A DNA stretch of 64,000 nucleotides from Pseudomonas agarici (GCF_900109755.1 NZ_FOAR01000012.1:1-64000); one strand, 5' to 3'. Numbered from the stretch's first letter, positions 19,463 to 29,024 are shown. A program made the numbers and translations. Notes: generated by a model not told the origin, from the letters alone.

Positions 19463-20797
19463 ATGATTCATATTCCTAAAGCAGAATACGCCCGGCGCCG
19501 CAAGGCGTTGATGGTGCAGATGGAACCCAACAGCATCGCGATCCTGCCGGCCGCCGCAGTAGCGATCCGCAACCGCGATGTCGAGCATGTCTACCGCCAA
19601 GACAGCGATTTCCAATACCTCAGCGGTTTCTCCGAGCCTCAGGCAGTGATTGTGCTGATTCCCGGGCGCGCCCACGGTGAATATGTACTGTTCTGCCGTG
19701 AGCGCAATGTCGAACGCGAACTTTGGGATGGCTTGCGCGCTGGACAGGAAGGTGCGATCCGCGATTTCGGCGCGGACGATGCCTTCCCTATCAGCGATAT
19801 CGACGACATCCTGCCGGGCCTTATCGAAGGGCGCGACCGGGTCTATTCGGCCATGGGCAGCCACCCGGAGTTCGACCGGCACCTGATGGACTGGATCAAT
19901 GTGATCCGCTCCAAGGCGCATCTCGGTGCGCAACCGCCGAAAGAATTCGTTGCCTTGGATCATCTGCTGCACGACATGCGCCTGTATAAATCGGCGGCGG
20001 AAGTGAAAGTGATGCGCGAGGCTGCGACGATTTCCGCCCGTGCCCATGTGCGGGCTATGCAGGCCTGCCGTGCCGGGTTGCACGAGTTCAGCCTGGAGGC
20101 CGAGCTGGATTACGAGTTCCGCAAGGGCGGGGCGAAAATGCCAGCCTACGGCTCCATCGTCGCCGCTGGGCGCAACAGTTGCATCCTGCACTACCAGCAG
20201 AATGACGCGTTGCTCAAGGACGGTGACCTGGTGCTGATCGACGCCGGCTGTGAGATCGACTGTTATGCCAGCGATATAACCCGTACCTGGCCGATCAACG
20301 GCAAGTTCTCGCCCGAGCAAAAAGCGATCTATGAGTTGGTGCTGGCGGCCCAGGAAGCGGCGTTCGCGCAGATCGCCCCGAACAAGCATTGGAATCAGGC
20401 GCACGAAGCCACGGTGCGGGTGATTACCGGCGGGCTGGTGGCGTTGGGGCTGTTGCACGGCGATGTCGAGGAGTTGATCGACAGCGAGGCCTACAAGGCT
20501 TTCTACATGCACCGCGCCGGCCACTGGCTGGGGATGGATGTGCATGATGTCGGCGAGTACAGGGTCGGCGGCGAATGGCGCGTGCTGGAGGTCGGTATGG
20601 CGCTGACGGTGGAGCCGGGCATCTACATTTCTCCGGACAACCAGGACGTAGCGAAGAAATGGCGCGGCATAGGCGTGCGCATCGAGGACGATGTCGTGGT
20701 GACTAAGCAGGGGTGTGAAATCCTGACCGGCGGTGTACCCAAGACCGTCGCCGAAATCGAGGCGCTGATGGCTGCGGCTCGGGCCGACGCAGCATGA
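19463..20797 (+). CDS. pepP: Xaa-Pro aminopeptidase P
   Basis: A 444-residue dimanganese peptidase that removes N-terminal residues preceding proline. The N-terminal creatinase-like domain is followed by the pita-bread catalytic domain with metal ligands in LIDAGCEIDCYASDIT, the HRAGHWLGMDVHDVG histidine region, VEPGIYI and GVRIEDDVVVT. Length is typical. It ends in a four-base ATGA overlap with ubiH, giving the conserved ygfB-pepP-ubiH-ubiI operon. Confidence 0.95.
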   Translation: MIHIPKAEYARRRKALMVQMEPNSIAILPAAAVAIRNRDVEHVYRQDSDFQYLSGFSEPQAVIVLIPGRAHGEYVLFCRERNVERELWDGLRAGQEGAIRDFGADDAFPISDIDDILPGLIEGRDRVYSAMGSHPEFDRHLMDWINVIRSKAHLGAQPPKEFVALDHLLHDMRLYKSAAEVKVMREAATISARAHVRAMQACRAGLHEFSLEAELDYEFRKGGAKMPAYGSIVAAGRNSCILHYQQNDALLKDGDLVLIDAGCEIDCYASDITRTWPINGKFSPEQKAIYELVLAAQEAAFAQIAPNKHWNQAHEATVRVITGGLVALGLLHGDVEELIDSEAYKAFYMHRAGHWLGMDVHDVGEYRVGGEWRVLEVGMALTVEPGIYISPDNQDVAKKWRGIGVRIEDDVVVTKQGCEILTGGVPKTVAEIEALMAAARADAA

Positions 20798-21981
20798 GCC
20801 GGATCAATCTGGCGATCATCGGCGGCGGCCTGGTCGGCGCCAGCCTGGCGCTGGCGTTGCAGGCCGGAGCCAAAGCCCGTGGCTGGAAGATTGTGTTGAT
20901 CGAGCCCTTCGCCCCTGGCGACAGTTATCAGCCAAGCTATGATGCCCGCTCCTCGGCGTTGTCCTTCGGTGCCCGGCAGATCTACGAGCGCCTTGGCTTG
21001 TGGCAATCGATTACCCAGCGGGCCGAGCCGATCAAGCAGATTCATGTGTCCGATCGCGGGCGATTTTCCACGGCACGGCTGTCGGCCAGCGAAGAAGGGG
21101 TGCCGGCTCTGGGCTACGTGGTCGAGAACGCCTGGCTCGGCCAATGCCTCTGGCAGGGGTTGGACCAGGCAGTGGTCAGTTGGCGTTGCCCGGCCGAGGT
21201 CACCCGCCTACAGCCGCTGGAAGACGGCTACCGCCTGACCCTCAACGATGAAACCCTGCTCGATTGCGATCTGGTGGTGCTGGCCGATGGTGGTCGCTCC
21301 GGCCTGCGCGAGCAACTGGGCATCGGTGTGCGCAGGCGACCGTACAACCAGAGTGCGTTGATTGCCAATATTTCGCCGAGCGAACCCCATCACGGCATGG
21401 CTTTCGAGCGGTTTACCGATGAAGGGCCGATGGCGTTGCTGCCGTTGCCGGACAATCGCTGTGCGCTGATCTGGACCCGTCTCGGGATGGACGCCCGGCG
21501 ACTCGCGGAACTGGACGAGCGCAGCTTCCTCAGTGAATTGCAGGGCGTGTTCGGTTATCGTCTCGGCACCTTGAAACAGGTGGGCGCCCGACATCTGTAC
21601 CCACTGACACTGGTGGAAGCCGAAGAGCAGGTCCGTCCACACCTGGTTGTGCTGGGTAATGCAGCCCACAGCCTGCACCCGATTGCCGGGCAGGGCTTCA
21701 ACCTGTCCCTGCGCGATGCCCAGGCGCTGGCGGATACCCTGCTGACCAGTGAAGCGGTACCAGGCGACTTCGCCACCCTGCGCGGCTATCAGGAGCGCCA
21801 GCGCCTGGACCAGACGCTGACCGTCGGCTTCTCGGACCAGGTCACCCGGCTGTTCGGCAGTGCCCGGCCATGGGTTGCCCTGGGGCGCAATCTCGGTCTG
21901 CTCGGCCTCGACCTGCTGCCCCCGGCCAAGCGCTGGTTTGCCCGGCAGGCCATGGGCCTGGGGACCCGTTCCGATGGCTAG
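20794..21981 (+). CDS. ubiH: 2-octaprenyl-6-methoxyphenol hydroxylase
   Basis: A 395-residue FAD monooxygenase of ubiquinone synthesis. It shows the dinucleotide fold AIIGGGLVGASLALAL at the N terminus, the LVVLADGGRSGLRE DG motif in the middle, and the second FAD motif GNAAHSLHPIAGQGFNLSL. The ATG overlaps the stop codon of pepP. The assignment to UbiH rather than UbiI or UbiF rests on operon position directly after pepP; paralogues are hard to separate by eye. Confidence 0.88.
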   Translation: MSRINLAIIGGGLVGASLALALQAGAKARGWKIVLIEPFAPGDSYQPSYDARSSALSFGARQIYERLGLWQSITQRAEPIKQIHVSDRGRFSTARLSASEEGVPALGYVVENAWLGQCLWQGLDQAVVSWRCPAEVTRLQPLEDGYRLTLNDETLLDCDLVVLADGGRSGLREQLGIGVRRRPYNQSALIANISPSEPHHGMAFERFTDEGPMALLPLPDNRCALIWTRLGMDARRLAELDERSFLSELQGVFGYRLGTLKQVGARHLYPLTLVEAEEQVRPHLVVLGNAAHSLHPIAGQGFNLSLRDAQALADTLLTSEAVPGDFATLRGYQERQRLDQTLTVGFSDQVTRLFGSARPWVALGRNLGLLGLDLLPPAKRWFARQAMGLGTRSDG

Positions 21982-22062
21982 GACCCACACCTCGAACCCT
22001 GCAGGAGTCGTCAAGCTGGCTCCCACAAGGGGCGTGCTCACTCTTTACTACAGGCTTAAAGC

Positions 22063-23286
22063 ATGGAAACGCGCGCAGATGTGCTGATTGTCGGGGCCGG
22101 GATGGTCGGCAGTGCCTTGGCCCTGGCCTTGAAAGACAGCGGGCTGGAAGTGCTGTTGCTCGACGGCGGCCCGCTGAGCGTTAAGCCGTTCGATCCACAG
22201 GCCGCGTTCGAACCACGGGTGAGCGCCTTATCGGCCGCCAGCCAGCGCATTCTCGAACGCTTGGGTGTGTGGGCGGGCATTGCCGGTCGGCGTGCCTGCC
22301 CCTACCGTGACATGCAGGTCTGGGACGGCAGCGGTACCGGACAGATCCACTTCTCGGCGGCCAGTGTGCATGCCGATGTGCTCGGACATATCGTCGAGAA
22401 CCGGGTGATCCAGGACGCCTTGCTTGAGCGCCTGCACGACTGTGATATGGGCTTGCTGGCCAATGCCCGGCTGGAACAGATGCGCCGCTCCGGCGATGAT
22501 TGGCTGCTGACCCTGGCCGACGGTCGCACATTGCGGTCGCCGCTGGTAATCGCCGCCGATGGGGCGAACTCGGCGGTACGTCGCTTGACCGGTTGCGCGA
22601 CCCGCGAGTGGGATTACCTGCACCACGCCATCGTCACCAGCGTGCGCAGCTCGAAGCCGCACCAGATGACCGCCTGGCAGCGCTTTACCGATGACGGTCC
22701 GCTGGCCTTTTTGCCGTTGGAACGCGATGGCGGCCAGGATTGGTGTTCGATTGTCTGGTCGACCACGCCGGGCGAAGCCGAACGCCTGATGGCCTTGGAC
22801 CCAGCCACCTTCTGCAGCGAGCTGGAGCGGGCTTTCGAGGGGCGGCTCGGCACGGTGATTTCAGCCGATCCACGGCTGTGCGTGCCGCTGCGTCAGCGCC
22901 ACGCCAAGCGCTATATCGCCGAAGGGCTGGCGCTGATCGGCGATGCGGCCCACACCATTCATCCACTGGCTGGGCAGGGCGTGAATCTCGGTTTCCTCGA
23001 TGCCGCGGTGCTGGCCGAGGTGCTCCTGCATGCGGTCGAGCGCGGCGAGCGGTTGGCGGATGTGCGGGTGCTCAGCCGTTTCGAGCGTCGGCGCATGCCC
23101 CATAACCTCGGCCTGATGGCGGCAATGGAAGGTTTTGAGCGACTGTTCCAGGCCGACCGCTTGCCGTTGCGCTGGTTGCGTAACAGCGGCCTGAAGAGGG
23201 TCAATCAGATGCCCGAGGCTAAGGCACTGTTTGTTCGCCAGGCGCTGGGGTTGAGCGGCGACCTGCCGAAACTGGCCAAAATCTGA
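22063..23286 (+). CDS. ubiI: UbiH/UbiI/VisC-type FAD hydroxylase
   Basis: A 407-residue paralogue of the preceding enzyme, with VLIVGAGMVGSALALAL, the VIAADGANSAVRRL motif and GDAAHTIHPLAGQGVNLGF. It is the second ring hydroxylase in the operon and most likely UbiI (VisC), which hydroxylates C5 of the ubiquinone ring. It starts 81 bases after ubiH. The two genes together with ubiD in this window give three steps of ubiquinone synthesis. Confidence 0.82.
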   Translation: METRADVLIVGAGMVGSALALALKDSGLEVLLLDGGPLSVKPFDPQAAFEPRVSALSAASQRILERLGVWAGIAGRRACPYRDMQVWDGSGTGQIHFSAASVHADVLGHIVENRVIQDALLERLHDCDMGLLANARLEQMRRSGDDWLLTLADGRTLRSPLVIAADGANSAVRRLTGCATREWDYLHHAIVTSVRSSKPHQMTAWQRFTDDGPLAFLPLERDGGQDWCSIVWSTTPGEAERLMALDPATFCSELERAFEGRLGTVISADPRLCVPLRQRHAKRYIAEGLALIGDAAHTIHPLAGQGVNLGFLDAAVLAEVLLHAVERGERLADVRVLSRFERRRMPHNLGLMAAMEGFERLFQADRLPLRWLRNSGLKRVNQMPEAKALFVRQALGLSGDLPKLAKI

Positions 23287-23344
23287 AAACGTTCGGCAAC
23301 ATCTGGTAACGCCTCCGTGCCGACTTCGGTTGAGGTGCCAAATG

Positions 23345-23360
23345 TGAGTCACTATCATTT
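23345..23360 (+). promoter_or_regulatory. Weak Fur-box-like site
   Basis: TGAGTCACTATCATTT lies 33 bases before the start of the iron-binding protein gene. The right half (TATCATT) agrees with the Fur consensus, the left half only partly. Iron control is expected from the gene's function; the site itself is uncertain. Confidence 0.3.
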
Positions 23361-23392
23361 CGCGTTCATTTCGAACTCGAGAGACCGCTCCC

Positions 23393-24394
23393 ATGTCGGC
23401 ACCCAAGCGTCTACTGACAGCTCTGGCCCTAACCTTCGTGGCGGGCGCCGCTCAGGCCGCCGACGAAGTGGTGGTGTACTCCTCGCGTATCGACGAGTTG
23501 ATCAAGCCGGTGTTCGATGCCTATACCCAGAAGACCGGGGTGAAGGTGAAGTTCATCACCGACAAGGAAGCACCGCTGATGCAGCGGATCAAGGCCGAGG
23601 GTGAGAATGCCACTGCCGACCTGTTGCTGACCGTCGATGCTGGCAACCTCTGGCAGGCCGATCAGATGGGTATCCTACAGCCGTTCACCTCCCAGGTAAT
23701 CGACAGCAATATCCCATTGCAATATCGCTCGTCGGCCCATCAGTGGACCGGCCTGAGCCTGCGGGCGCGGACTCTGGCGTATTCCACCGAGCGGGTGAAA
23801 CCCGCCGACCTGACCACCTATGAGGCCTTGGCCGACAAACAGTGGGAAGGCCGCCTGTGCCTGCGCACGGCGAAGAAGGTCTATAACCAGTCGCTGACCG
23901 CCACCCTGATCGAAACCCATGGCGCGGCGAAGACCGAGCAGATCCTCAAAGGCTGGGTGAACAATCTGTCCACCGACGTGTTTTCCGATGACATCGCGGT
24001 GCTCGAGGCGATCAACGCCGGACAGTGCGATGTCGGTATCGTTAACACCTATTACTACGGTCGCCTGCACAAGCAGAAGCCGAACCTGGCGGTGAAGCTG
24101 TTTTGGCCGAACCAGGGCGACCGTGGCGTGCATGTGAACCTATCGGGGATTGGTCTGACCCAGCACGCACCTCACCCGCAGGCGGCCAAAGCGCTGGTAG
24201 AATGGATGACCACGCCTGAAGCCCAGCGCATCTTTGCCGACGTGAACCAGGAGTTCCCGGCCAACCCGGCGGTGCCGCCATCGGCGGAAGTGGCGAGCTG
24301 GGGCAAGTTCGTGCCTGATGCTTTGCCGGTGGAAATCGCCGGCAAGCGCCAGGCCGAGGCGATCCGCCTGATGGATCGCGTCGGCTGGAACTGA
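23393..24394 (+). CDS. Ferric iron ABC transporter, periplasmic binding protein
   Basis: A 333-residue periplasmic protein of the FbpA/FutA1 type. Its signal peptide ends at AGAAQA|ADE. It carries [16 protein letters not shown] at the start of the mature part, and the tyrosine-rich [13 protein letters not shown] segment (VNTYYYGRL) that provides iron ligands in this family. Periplasmic ferric iron is its probable ligand. The permease follows after a 98-base gap that holds a hairpin. An ATPase gene is missing from the window. Confidence 0.9.
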   Translation: MSAPKRLLTALALTFVAGAAQAADEVVVYSSRIDELIKPVFDAYTQKTGVKVKFITDKEAPLMQRIKAEGENATADLLLTVDAGNLWQADQMGILQPFTSQVIDSNIPLQYRSSAHQWTGLSLRARTLAYSTERVKPADLTTYEALADKQWEGRLCLRTAKKVYNQSLTATLIETHGAAKTEQILKGWVNNLSTDVFSDDIAVLEAINAGQCDVGIVNTYYYGRLHKQKPNLAVKLFWPNQGDRGVHVNLSGIGLTQHAPHPQAAKALVEWMTTPEAQRIFADVNQEFPANPAVPPSAEVASWGKFVPDALPVEIAGKRQAEAIRLMDRVGWN

Positions 24395-24429
24395 GCCAAC
24401 GCACAAAGCCCGAGGAGGGTCCTCCCTCG

Positions 24430-24457
24430 TGGTGAGTGGTTGTGCCCACTCACCACA
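24430..24457 (+). repeat. Hairpin between binding protein and permease genes
   Basis: GTGGTGAGTGG and CCACTCACCAC form a perfect 11-bp stem with a six-base loop, 36 bases past the binding-protein stop. No T-run follows, so it is more likely a barrier to 3' exonucleases that raises binding-protein mRNA over permease mRNA than a full terminator. This is inference from structure and position. Confidence 0.55.
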
Positions 24458-24492
24458 AATGATCGCTGTATCCCTTTGCTTCGAGAATCTCC

Positions 24493-26109
24493 TTGGCCCA
24501 CCCCGTTCAACGCCGCTGGTATCCCCTGGTTTTCGCCGTCGCCACTCTGGTGTTGTTGCCGTTGAGCGTGCTGCTGCTGTCGTGGCAGTCGATTGACCTG
24601 CAGATTTGGTCCCATCTCTGGGAGACCCAGATGCCCCGCCTGCTGGGCAACACTTTGACCCTGGTGATTGGTGTCGGCATCGGCGTAACGCTGTTCGGCG
24701 TCAGTCTTGCCTGGCTCACCAGTCTCTGCGAGTTCCCCGGCCGTCGCTGGCTCGATTGGGCATTGATGCTGCCCTTTGCCATTCCGGCCTATGTCCTGGC
24801 GTTTGTCTTCGTTGGCCTGCTGGACTTTTCCGGCCCGGTGCAGAGCCTCTTGCGCGAAGTCTTCGGCGGTGGCCTGCGGCTGCCACGGGTGCGTTCCACC
24901 GGCGGGGTGATCCTGGTGCTGGTGCTGGTCTTCTATCCCTATGTCTATCTGTTGGCGCGCAGTGCGTTCCTGGCCCAGGGCAAGGGCTTGATGGAAGCCG
25001 CCCGGGCCCTCGGCCAATCGCCCTGGCAGGCATTCTGGCGCGTGGCCTTGCCCATGGCGCGTCCGGCCATCGGTGCGGGCGTGGCGTTGGCGCTGATGGA
25101 GACTCTGGCGGATTTCGGCGCAGTCGCGGTATTCAACTTCGATACCTTCACCACCGCGATCTATAAGACGTGGTACGGCTTCTTCAGTCTTTCCAGCGCG
25201 GCCCAGCTTGCCAGTCTGTTGTTGCTCGCGGTGATGCTGGTGCTCTACGGCGAGCGACGGGCCCGAGGCGCTGCTCGCGTCGGCAACGAGCGGCCTCGGG
25301 GCCAGGCGCTGTATCACCTGCATGGCCTGAAGGCCTGGGCCGCCAGCGGCTGGTGCCTGCTGGTGTTCGCTTGCGCTTTTGTCATTCCAGTGCTGCAACT
25401 GGTGGTGTGGTTCTGGCAACGTGGGCGCTTGGACCTTGATGAGCGTTACGCCGGACTGATCCTGCACACGCTGTACCTTGGGGGCATGGCCGCGCTGATT
25501 ACCGTCGCCGTGGCGTTGCTGTTGGCGTTCGCGCGGCGTCTGGCACCGACTCGGAGCATCCGCGCCGGTGTCAGTCTGGCCAATCTCGGCTATGCGTTGC
25601 CCGGCTCGGTGCTGGCGGTGTCGATCATGCTCGCGTTCAGTTACCTGGACCGGGAGCTGGTGGTGGTGCTGTCGAGCTGGCTTGGCGGCGCTGGCAAGCC
25701 GCTGCTGCTGGGCAGCCTGTCGGCGTTGTTGCTGGCGTACCTGGTGCGTTTTATCGCCGTGGCCTATGGGCCGCTGGAAAACAGCTTGGCGCGGATTCGT
25801 CCGTCGTTGCCGGAAGCGGCCCGCAGCTTGGGTGTCGGTGGGCCACGGCTGTTTTTCAAGGTGTATCTACCGTTGCTGCTACCCGGCACCTTGAGCGCGG
25901 TGTTGCTGGTGTTTGTCGATGTGCTCAAGGAAATGCCCGCCACCTTGCTGATGCGCCCTTTTGGTTGGGACACGCTGGCGGTAAGAGTCTTCGAGATGAC
26001 CAGCGAAGGCGAGTGGGCGCGGGCATCGTTGCCGGCGTTGACACTGGTGCTGGTCGGCCTGTTGCCGGTGATTGGCCTGATCCGTCGCTCGGCTCGGCAT
26101 ATCGGTTAG
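24493..26109 (+). CDS. Ferric iron ABC transporter, fused permease
   Basis: A 538-residue inner-membrane protein with about 12 hydrophobic helices in two homologous halves, each with the EAA loop of binding-protein-dependent permeases: MEAARALGQSPWQAFWRVAL near residue 170 and EAARSLGVGGPRLFFKVYLP near residue 445. This fused arrangement is typical of FbpB/SfuB/ThiP permeases. The best start is a TTG at 24493; only a weak binding site is visible, so a different start is possible. The cognate ATPase (FbpC type) is not encoded next to it and must be supplied from elsewhere. Confidence 0.88.
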   Translation: MAHPVQRRWYPLVFAVATLVLLPLSVLLLSWQSIDLQIWSHLWETQMPRLLGNTLTLVIGVGIGVTLFGVSLAWLTSLCEFPGRRWLDWALMLPFAIPAYVLAFVFVGLLDFSGPVQSLLREVFGGGLRLPRVRSTGGVILVLVLVFYPYVYLLARSAFLAQGKGLMEAARALGQSPWQAFWRVALPMARPAIGAGVALALMETLADFGAVAVFNFDTFTTAIYKTWYGFFSLSSAAQLASLLLLAVMLVLYGERRARGAARVGNERPRGQALYHLHGLKAWAASGWCLLVFACAFVIPVLQLVVWFWQRGRLDLDERYAGLILHTLYLGGMAALITVAVALLLAFARRLAPTRSIRAGVSLANLGYALPGSVLAVSIMLAFSYLDRELVVVLSSWLGGAGKPLLLGSLSALLLAYLVRFIAVAYGPLENSLARIRPSLPEAARSLGVGGPRLFFKVYLPLLLPGTLSAVLLVFVDVLKEMPATLLMRPFGWDTLAVRVFEMTSEGEWARASLPALTLVLVGLLPVIGLIRRSARHIG

Positions 26110-26265
26110 GTGCCAGATCGGTCCCTTGCGGCTACAATGCGCGGCATTCGGTGCGGTCCGTCTGACAGACCGGGTGCTGGAACATAGCTCAAGGCCCCAT
26201 CCATAAAGGGCTCAAGCCAGTCCATTGCCTGTCCGCACCTTCGCCACGCCCGGAAGGAGAAACCC

Positions 26266-27348
26266 ATGGGACAGCGTACGCCTTTGTATGACCTGCACCT
26301 CGCTCTTGGTGCGAAGATGGTCGATTTTGGCGGTTGGGATATGCCTCTGCATTACGGCTCGCAAGTCGAGGAACACCATCAGGTGCGCCGCGACTGTGGG
26401 GTCTTCGATGTTTCGCACATGACCGTGATCGATATCGCCGGCAGTCAGGCCAAGGCCTGGCTACAGTACCTGCTGGCCAATGATGTCGGACGTCTCGACA
26501 GTCCCGGTCGCGCCTTGTACAGCGCCATGCTCGACGAGCAGGGCGGGGTGATCGACGACATGATTGTCTACCGCACCGACGACGGTTATCGCTTGGTGGT
26601 CAACGCCGCCACCCGCGACCAGGACCTGGCGTGGATGAATACTCGGATCGGTTCGTTCGATGTGCAATTGCTGGAGCGCCCCGAACTGGCGATGCTGGCG
26701 ATCCAAGGGCCGCAGGCCCGGCACAAGATCAGCGAGCTGGTGAGCCAGTCCCGTGGCCAGTTGATCCAGCAACTCAAACCCTTCGAAGGTCGCGGCGACG
26801 GCGACTGGTTTATCGCCCGCACCGGCTATACCGGTGAGGATGGCCTGGAGATCGTGCTGCCAGCGGATCAGGCGCCCGCTTTCTTCAACGATCTGGTCGG
26901 CGCCGGGATTTCCCCGATCGGGCTCGGTGCCCGCGATACCTTGCGGCTCGAAGCCGGAATGAACCTCTACGGTCAGGATATCCACCTGAATGTCTCGCCC
27001 CTGGCGGCCAACATGGCTTGGACCATTGCCTGGGAGCCAGCGTCCCGTGACTTCATCGGACGGGCCGCCCTCGAAGCGGAAAAGGCCAGTGGGCCGAAGC
27101 TCAAGCTGGTCGGCCTGGTGCTGGAAGAGCGCGGTGTTTTGCGTGCCCACCAGGTGGTTCGTATCGCTGACATTGGCGAAGGAGAGATCACCAGTGGTAG
27201 TTTCTCACCTACGCTAAGCAAGTCGATTGCGCTAGCGCGTGTTCCGTCGGAGACTGCTGATCGTGCCGAAGTGGAAATTCGCGGCAAATGGTACCCGGTT
27301 CGTGTGGTAAGGCCGACGTTCGTGCGTCATGGTAAAACCTTGATCTGA
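26266..27348 (+). CDS. gcvT: Aminomethyltransferase, T-protein of the glycine cleavage system
   Basis: A 360-residue enzyme that passes the methylene group from the lipoyl arm of GcvH to tetrahydrofolate. The start GQRTPLYDLHLALGAKMVDF, the folate-site region around PLHYGSQVEEH and GVFDVSHM, and RTGYTGEDGLEI are clear family marks. AAGGAG precedes the ATG at good spacing. gcvH follows after 58 bases, so the two form an operon. Confidence 0.95.
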   Translation: MGQRTPLYDLHLALGAKMVDFGGWDMPLHYGSQVEEHHQVRRDCGVFDVSHMTVIDIAGSQAKAWLQYLLANDVGRLDSPGRALYSAMLDEQGGVIDDMIVYRTDDGYRLVVNAATRDQDLAWMNTRIGSFDVQLLERPELAMLAIQGPQARHKISELVSQSRGQLIQQLKPFEGRGDGDWFIARTGYTGEDGLEIVLPADQAPAFFNDLVGAGISPIGLGARDTLRLEAGMNLYGQDIHLNVSPLAANMAWTIAWEPASRDFIGRAALEAEKASGPKLKLVGLVLEERGVLRAHQVVRIADIGEGEITSGSFSPTLSKSIALARVPSETADRAEVEIRGKWYPVRVVRPTFVRHGKTLI

Positions 27349-27406
27349 TCTTATCTGGTGAGCCCGAGTGGCGGGCCGCTGACACTTTTTCTTGAGGACA
27401 CTGAAT

Positions 27407-27790
27407 ATGAGCCAAATCCCTGCCGATCTGCGTTTTGCCGAAAGCCACGAATGGGCCCGCCTGGAAGCCGATGATACGGTGACCGTGGGCATCAGCGACT
27501 ACGCTCAGGAGGCCTTGGGGGACGTAGTGTTCATTGAGCTGCCGGACGTCGGCAATGTATTCGCTGCCGGGGATCAGGCCGGTGTGGTGGAGTCGGTGAA
27601 GGCCGCTTCGGATATCTACTCACCGGTTTCCGGTGAAGTGATCGCGATCAACGACAAGTTGTCCGAGAAGCCAGAGGCACTCAACAGCGAACCTTACAGC
27701 GCATGGATCTTCAAGCTCAGGCCGAGCGATCAGGGTGAATTGGACAAGCTGCTGGACGCGGCGGGTTACCAGGTCACCATCGGCGAATAA
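27407..27790 (+). CDS. gcvH: Glycine cleavage system H protein
   Basis: A 127-residue lipoyl carrier protein. The lipoylated lysine is residue 65 in VESVKAASDIYSPVSGE, preceded by LGDVVFIELPDVG. It shuttles the aminomethyl group between the P, T and L proteins. The ATG at 27407 has GAGGA upstream. gcvP, which is often the next gene, is not present; a convergent aminotransferase gene lies there instead. Confidence 0.96.
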   Translation: MSQIPADLRFAESHEWARLEADDTVTVGISDYAQEALGDVVFIELPDVGNVFAAGDQAGVVESVKAASDIYSPVSGEVIAINDKLSEKPEALNSEPYSAWIFKLRPSDQGELDKLLDAAGYQVTIGE

Positions 27791-27805
27791 GTAAGGTAAC
27801 CAACG

Positions 27806-27835
27806 GTGGCGTGCCGACCAGCCCGCTCGCCACAG
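27806..27835. repeat. Degenerate REP-like hairpin
   Basis: GTGGCGTGCC and the complementary GCCCGCTCGCCAC flank a short centre. The right arm with its CACAGA end is the same as the arm of the REP at 37615-37644, so this is a decayed copy of that family placed after gcvH. Confidence 0.45.
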
Positions 27836-27846
27836 ACCCGAGCCAG

Positions 27847-27874
27847 GCCCTCTCTCCTGCGCGGGAGAGAGGGC
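27847..27874. terminator. Strong hairpin between gcvH and convergent aminotransferase gene
   Basis: GCCCTCTCTCC and GGAGAGAGGGC make a perfect 11-bp stem with a six-base loop. It lies between two genes that converge and could end both transcripts, although neither side has a T-run; it may instead be a repeat-family member. Confidence 0.5.
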
Positions 27875-27884
27875 TCTGCCGGGG

Positions 27885-29024
27885 TTACGGTTGCAGTATC
27901 GCCTTGACTGCCGCCACCGAGCGCTCGACATCGGCCTGGGTGATCGTGTTGAACATCGGCAACGAGACGATCAGGCGTCCGACGCGTTCGGCGACCGGGA
28001 ACATGCCCTCCTTGAAGCCGCGCTCGCGGTACAGGCTGAGCAGGTGGATCGCCGGGTAGTGGTAGCCGATACCGATGCCCTGCTGCTTCATGTCTTCCAT
28101 AAAGGTCGCTCGTGCCGGCTGGCCATCGGCCCGCTCCGGCAGGACCAACTGGAACATGTGCCAATTGCTGTGGGTGAAATTCCTCACCGGTAGCTGGACG
28201 CCGGACCGCTCCTCGAAATCGCTGCCAAACAGTTCGAAATAGTACCGGGCCATCTCCCGGCGATGGGCGGTGATCGCGTCGATATGGGCGAACTGGCCCA
28301 GGCCGATGGCTGCGGCGACGTCGGTCATGTTGAATTTGCCGCCCAGTACATCCACGTCCAACCCGTCATGGCCGGTGCGGGTCACGCCTTGCAGGCGATA
28401 CTTCTCCGCCAGGCGCGCCTCCTCGGCGTTGTTCAGCACCAGGCAGCCGCCTTCGGAACAGGTGATGTTTTTGTTCGCCTGGAAGCTGAACGACACGAAG
28501 TCACCGAAAGCGCCAATCTTCTGCCCCTGCCACTGTGAACCCAGGGCCTGGGCGGCGTCTTCGACGATGCGCAGGTTGTGTTTCTTGGCGATGGCGTAGA
28601 GGCGGTCCATGTCCACCGGCAGGCCGGACAGGTACACCGGAATGATCGCTCGGGTGCGCGGGGTGATCGCGAGTTCGACCTGATCCAGGTCGATATTGCG
28701 GGTCACCGGGTCGATATCCGCGAACACCGGCGTAGCGCCGACCGCGATGATCACATTGGCGGTGGCGACCCAGGAAATCGGCGTGGTGATGACTTCGTCA
28801 CCTGGGCCAATGCCCGCAATGCGCAGAGCGATTTCCATGGTGCAGGTGCCGGAGTTGAAGGTGCGCACGGGACGCCCACCGAAGTATTCCGACAACTGGG
28901 CTTCAAAGGCCGCCACCTTGGGACCGCTGGTGATCCAGCCGGAACGCAGGACGTCGGCGACCGAGGAGATGGTCGCTTCGTCGATGGTGGGTTTGGAGAA
29001 AGGCAGGAAAGGCAGTTGGCTCAT
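27885..29024 (-). CDS. DegT/DnrJ/EryC1/StrS aminotransferase
   Basis: A 379-residue PLP enzyme of the sugar-aminotransferase family (ArnB, WecE, PglE relatives). It has the start PFSKPTIDEATISSV, the segment LRSGWITSGPKV, the substrate-phosphate region FNSGTCTMEIAL, the EDAAQALGS aspartate, and the PLP-binding lysine in FSFQANKNITCSEGG. Such enzymes aminate a keto-sugar nucleotide for surface glycans or lipid A. No sugar-nucleotide genes are adjacent, so the substrate is unknown. The ATG at 29024 fits homologues but has no good ribosome binding site. Confidence 0.85.
   Translation of the reverse strand: MSQLPFLPFSKPTIDEATISSVADVLRSGWITSGPKVAAFEAQLSEYFGGRPVRTFNSGTCTMEIALRIAGIGPGDEVITTPISWVATANVIIAVGATPVFADIDPVTRNIDLDQVELAITPRTRAIIPVYLSGLPVDMDRLYAIAKKHNLRIVEDAAQALGSQWQGQKIGAFGDFVSFSFQANKNITCSEGGCLVLNNAEEARLAEKYRLQGVTRTGHDGLDVDVLGGKFNMTDVAAAIGLGQFAHIDAITAHRREMARYYFELFGSDFEERSGVQLPVRNFTHSNWHMFQLVLPERADGQPARATFMEDMKQQGIGIGYHYPAIHLLSLYRERGFKEGMFPVAERVGRLIVSLPMFNTITQADVERSVAAVKAILQP

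Noticed and set aside
24172..25467. Long open frame (431 codons) on the minus strand across the iron permease
   Set aside because: It lies antisense to clear iron binding-protein and permease genes, its residues look like a shadow (long Gln/His/Ala-rich runs), and it has no binding site.
26110..26265. Glycine riboswitch ahead of gcvT
   Set aside because: The 155-base leader shows no conserved glycine-aptamer core that I can recognise; only a good ribosome binding site is clear.
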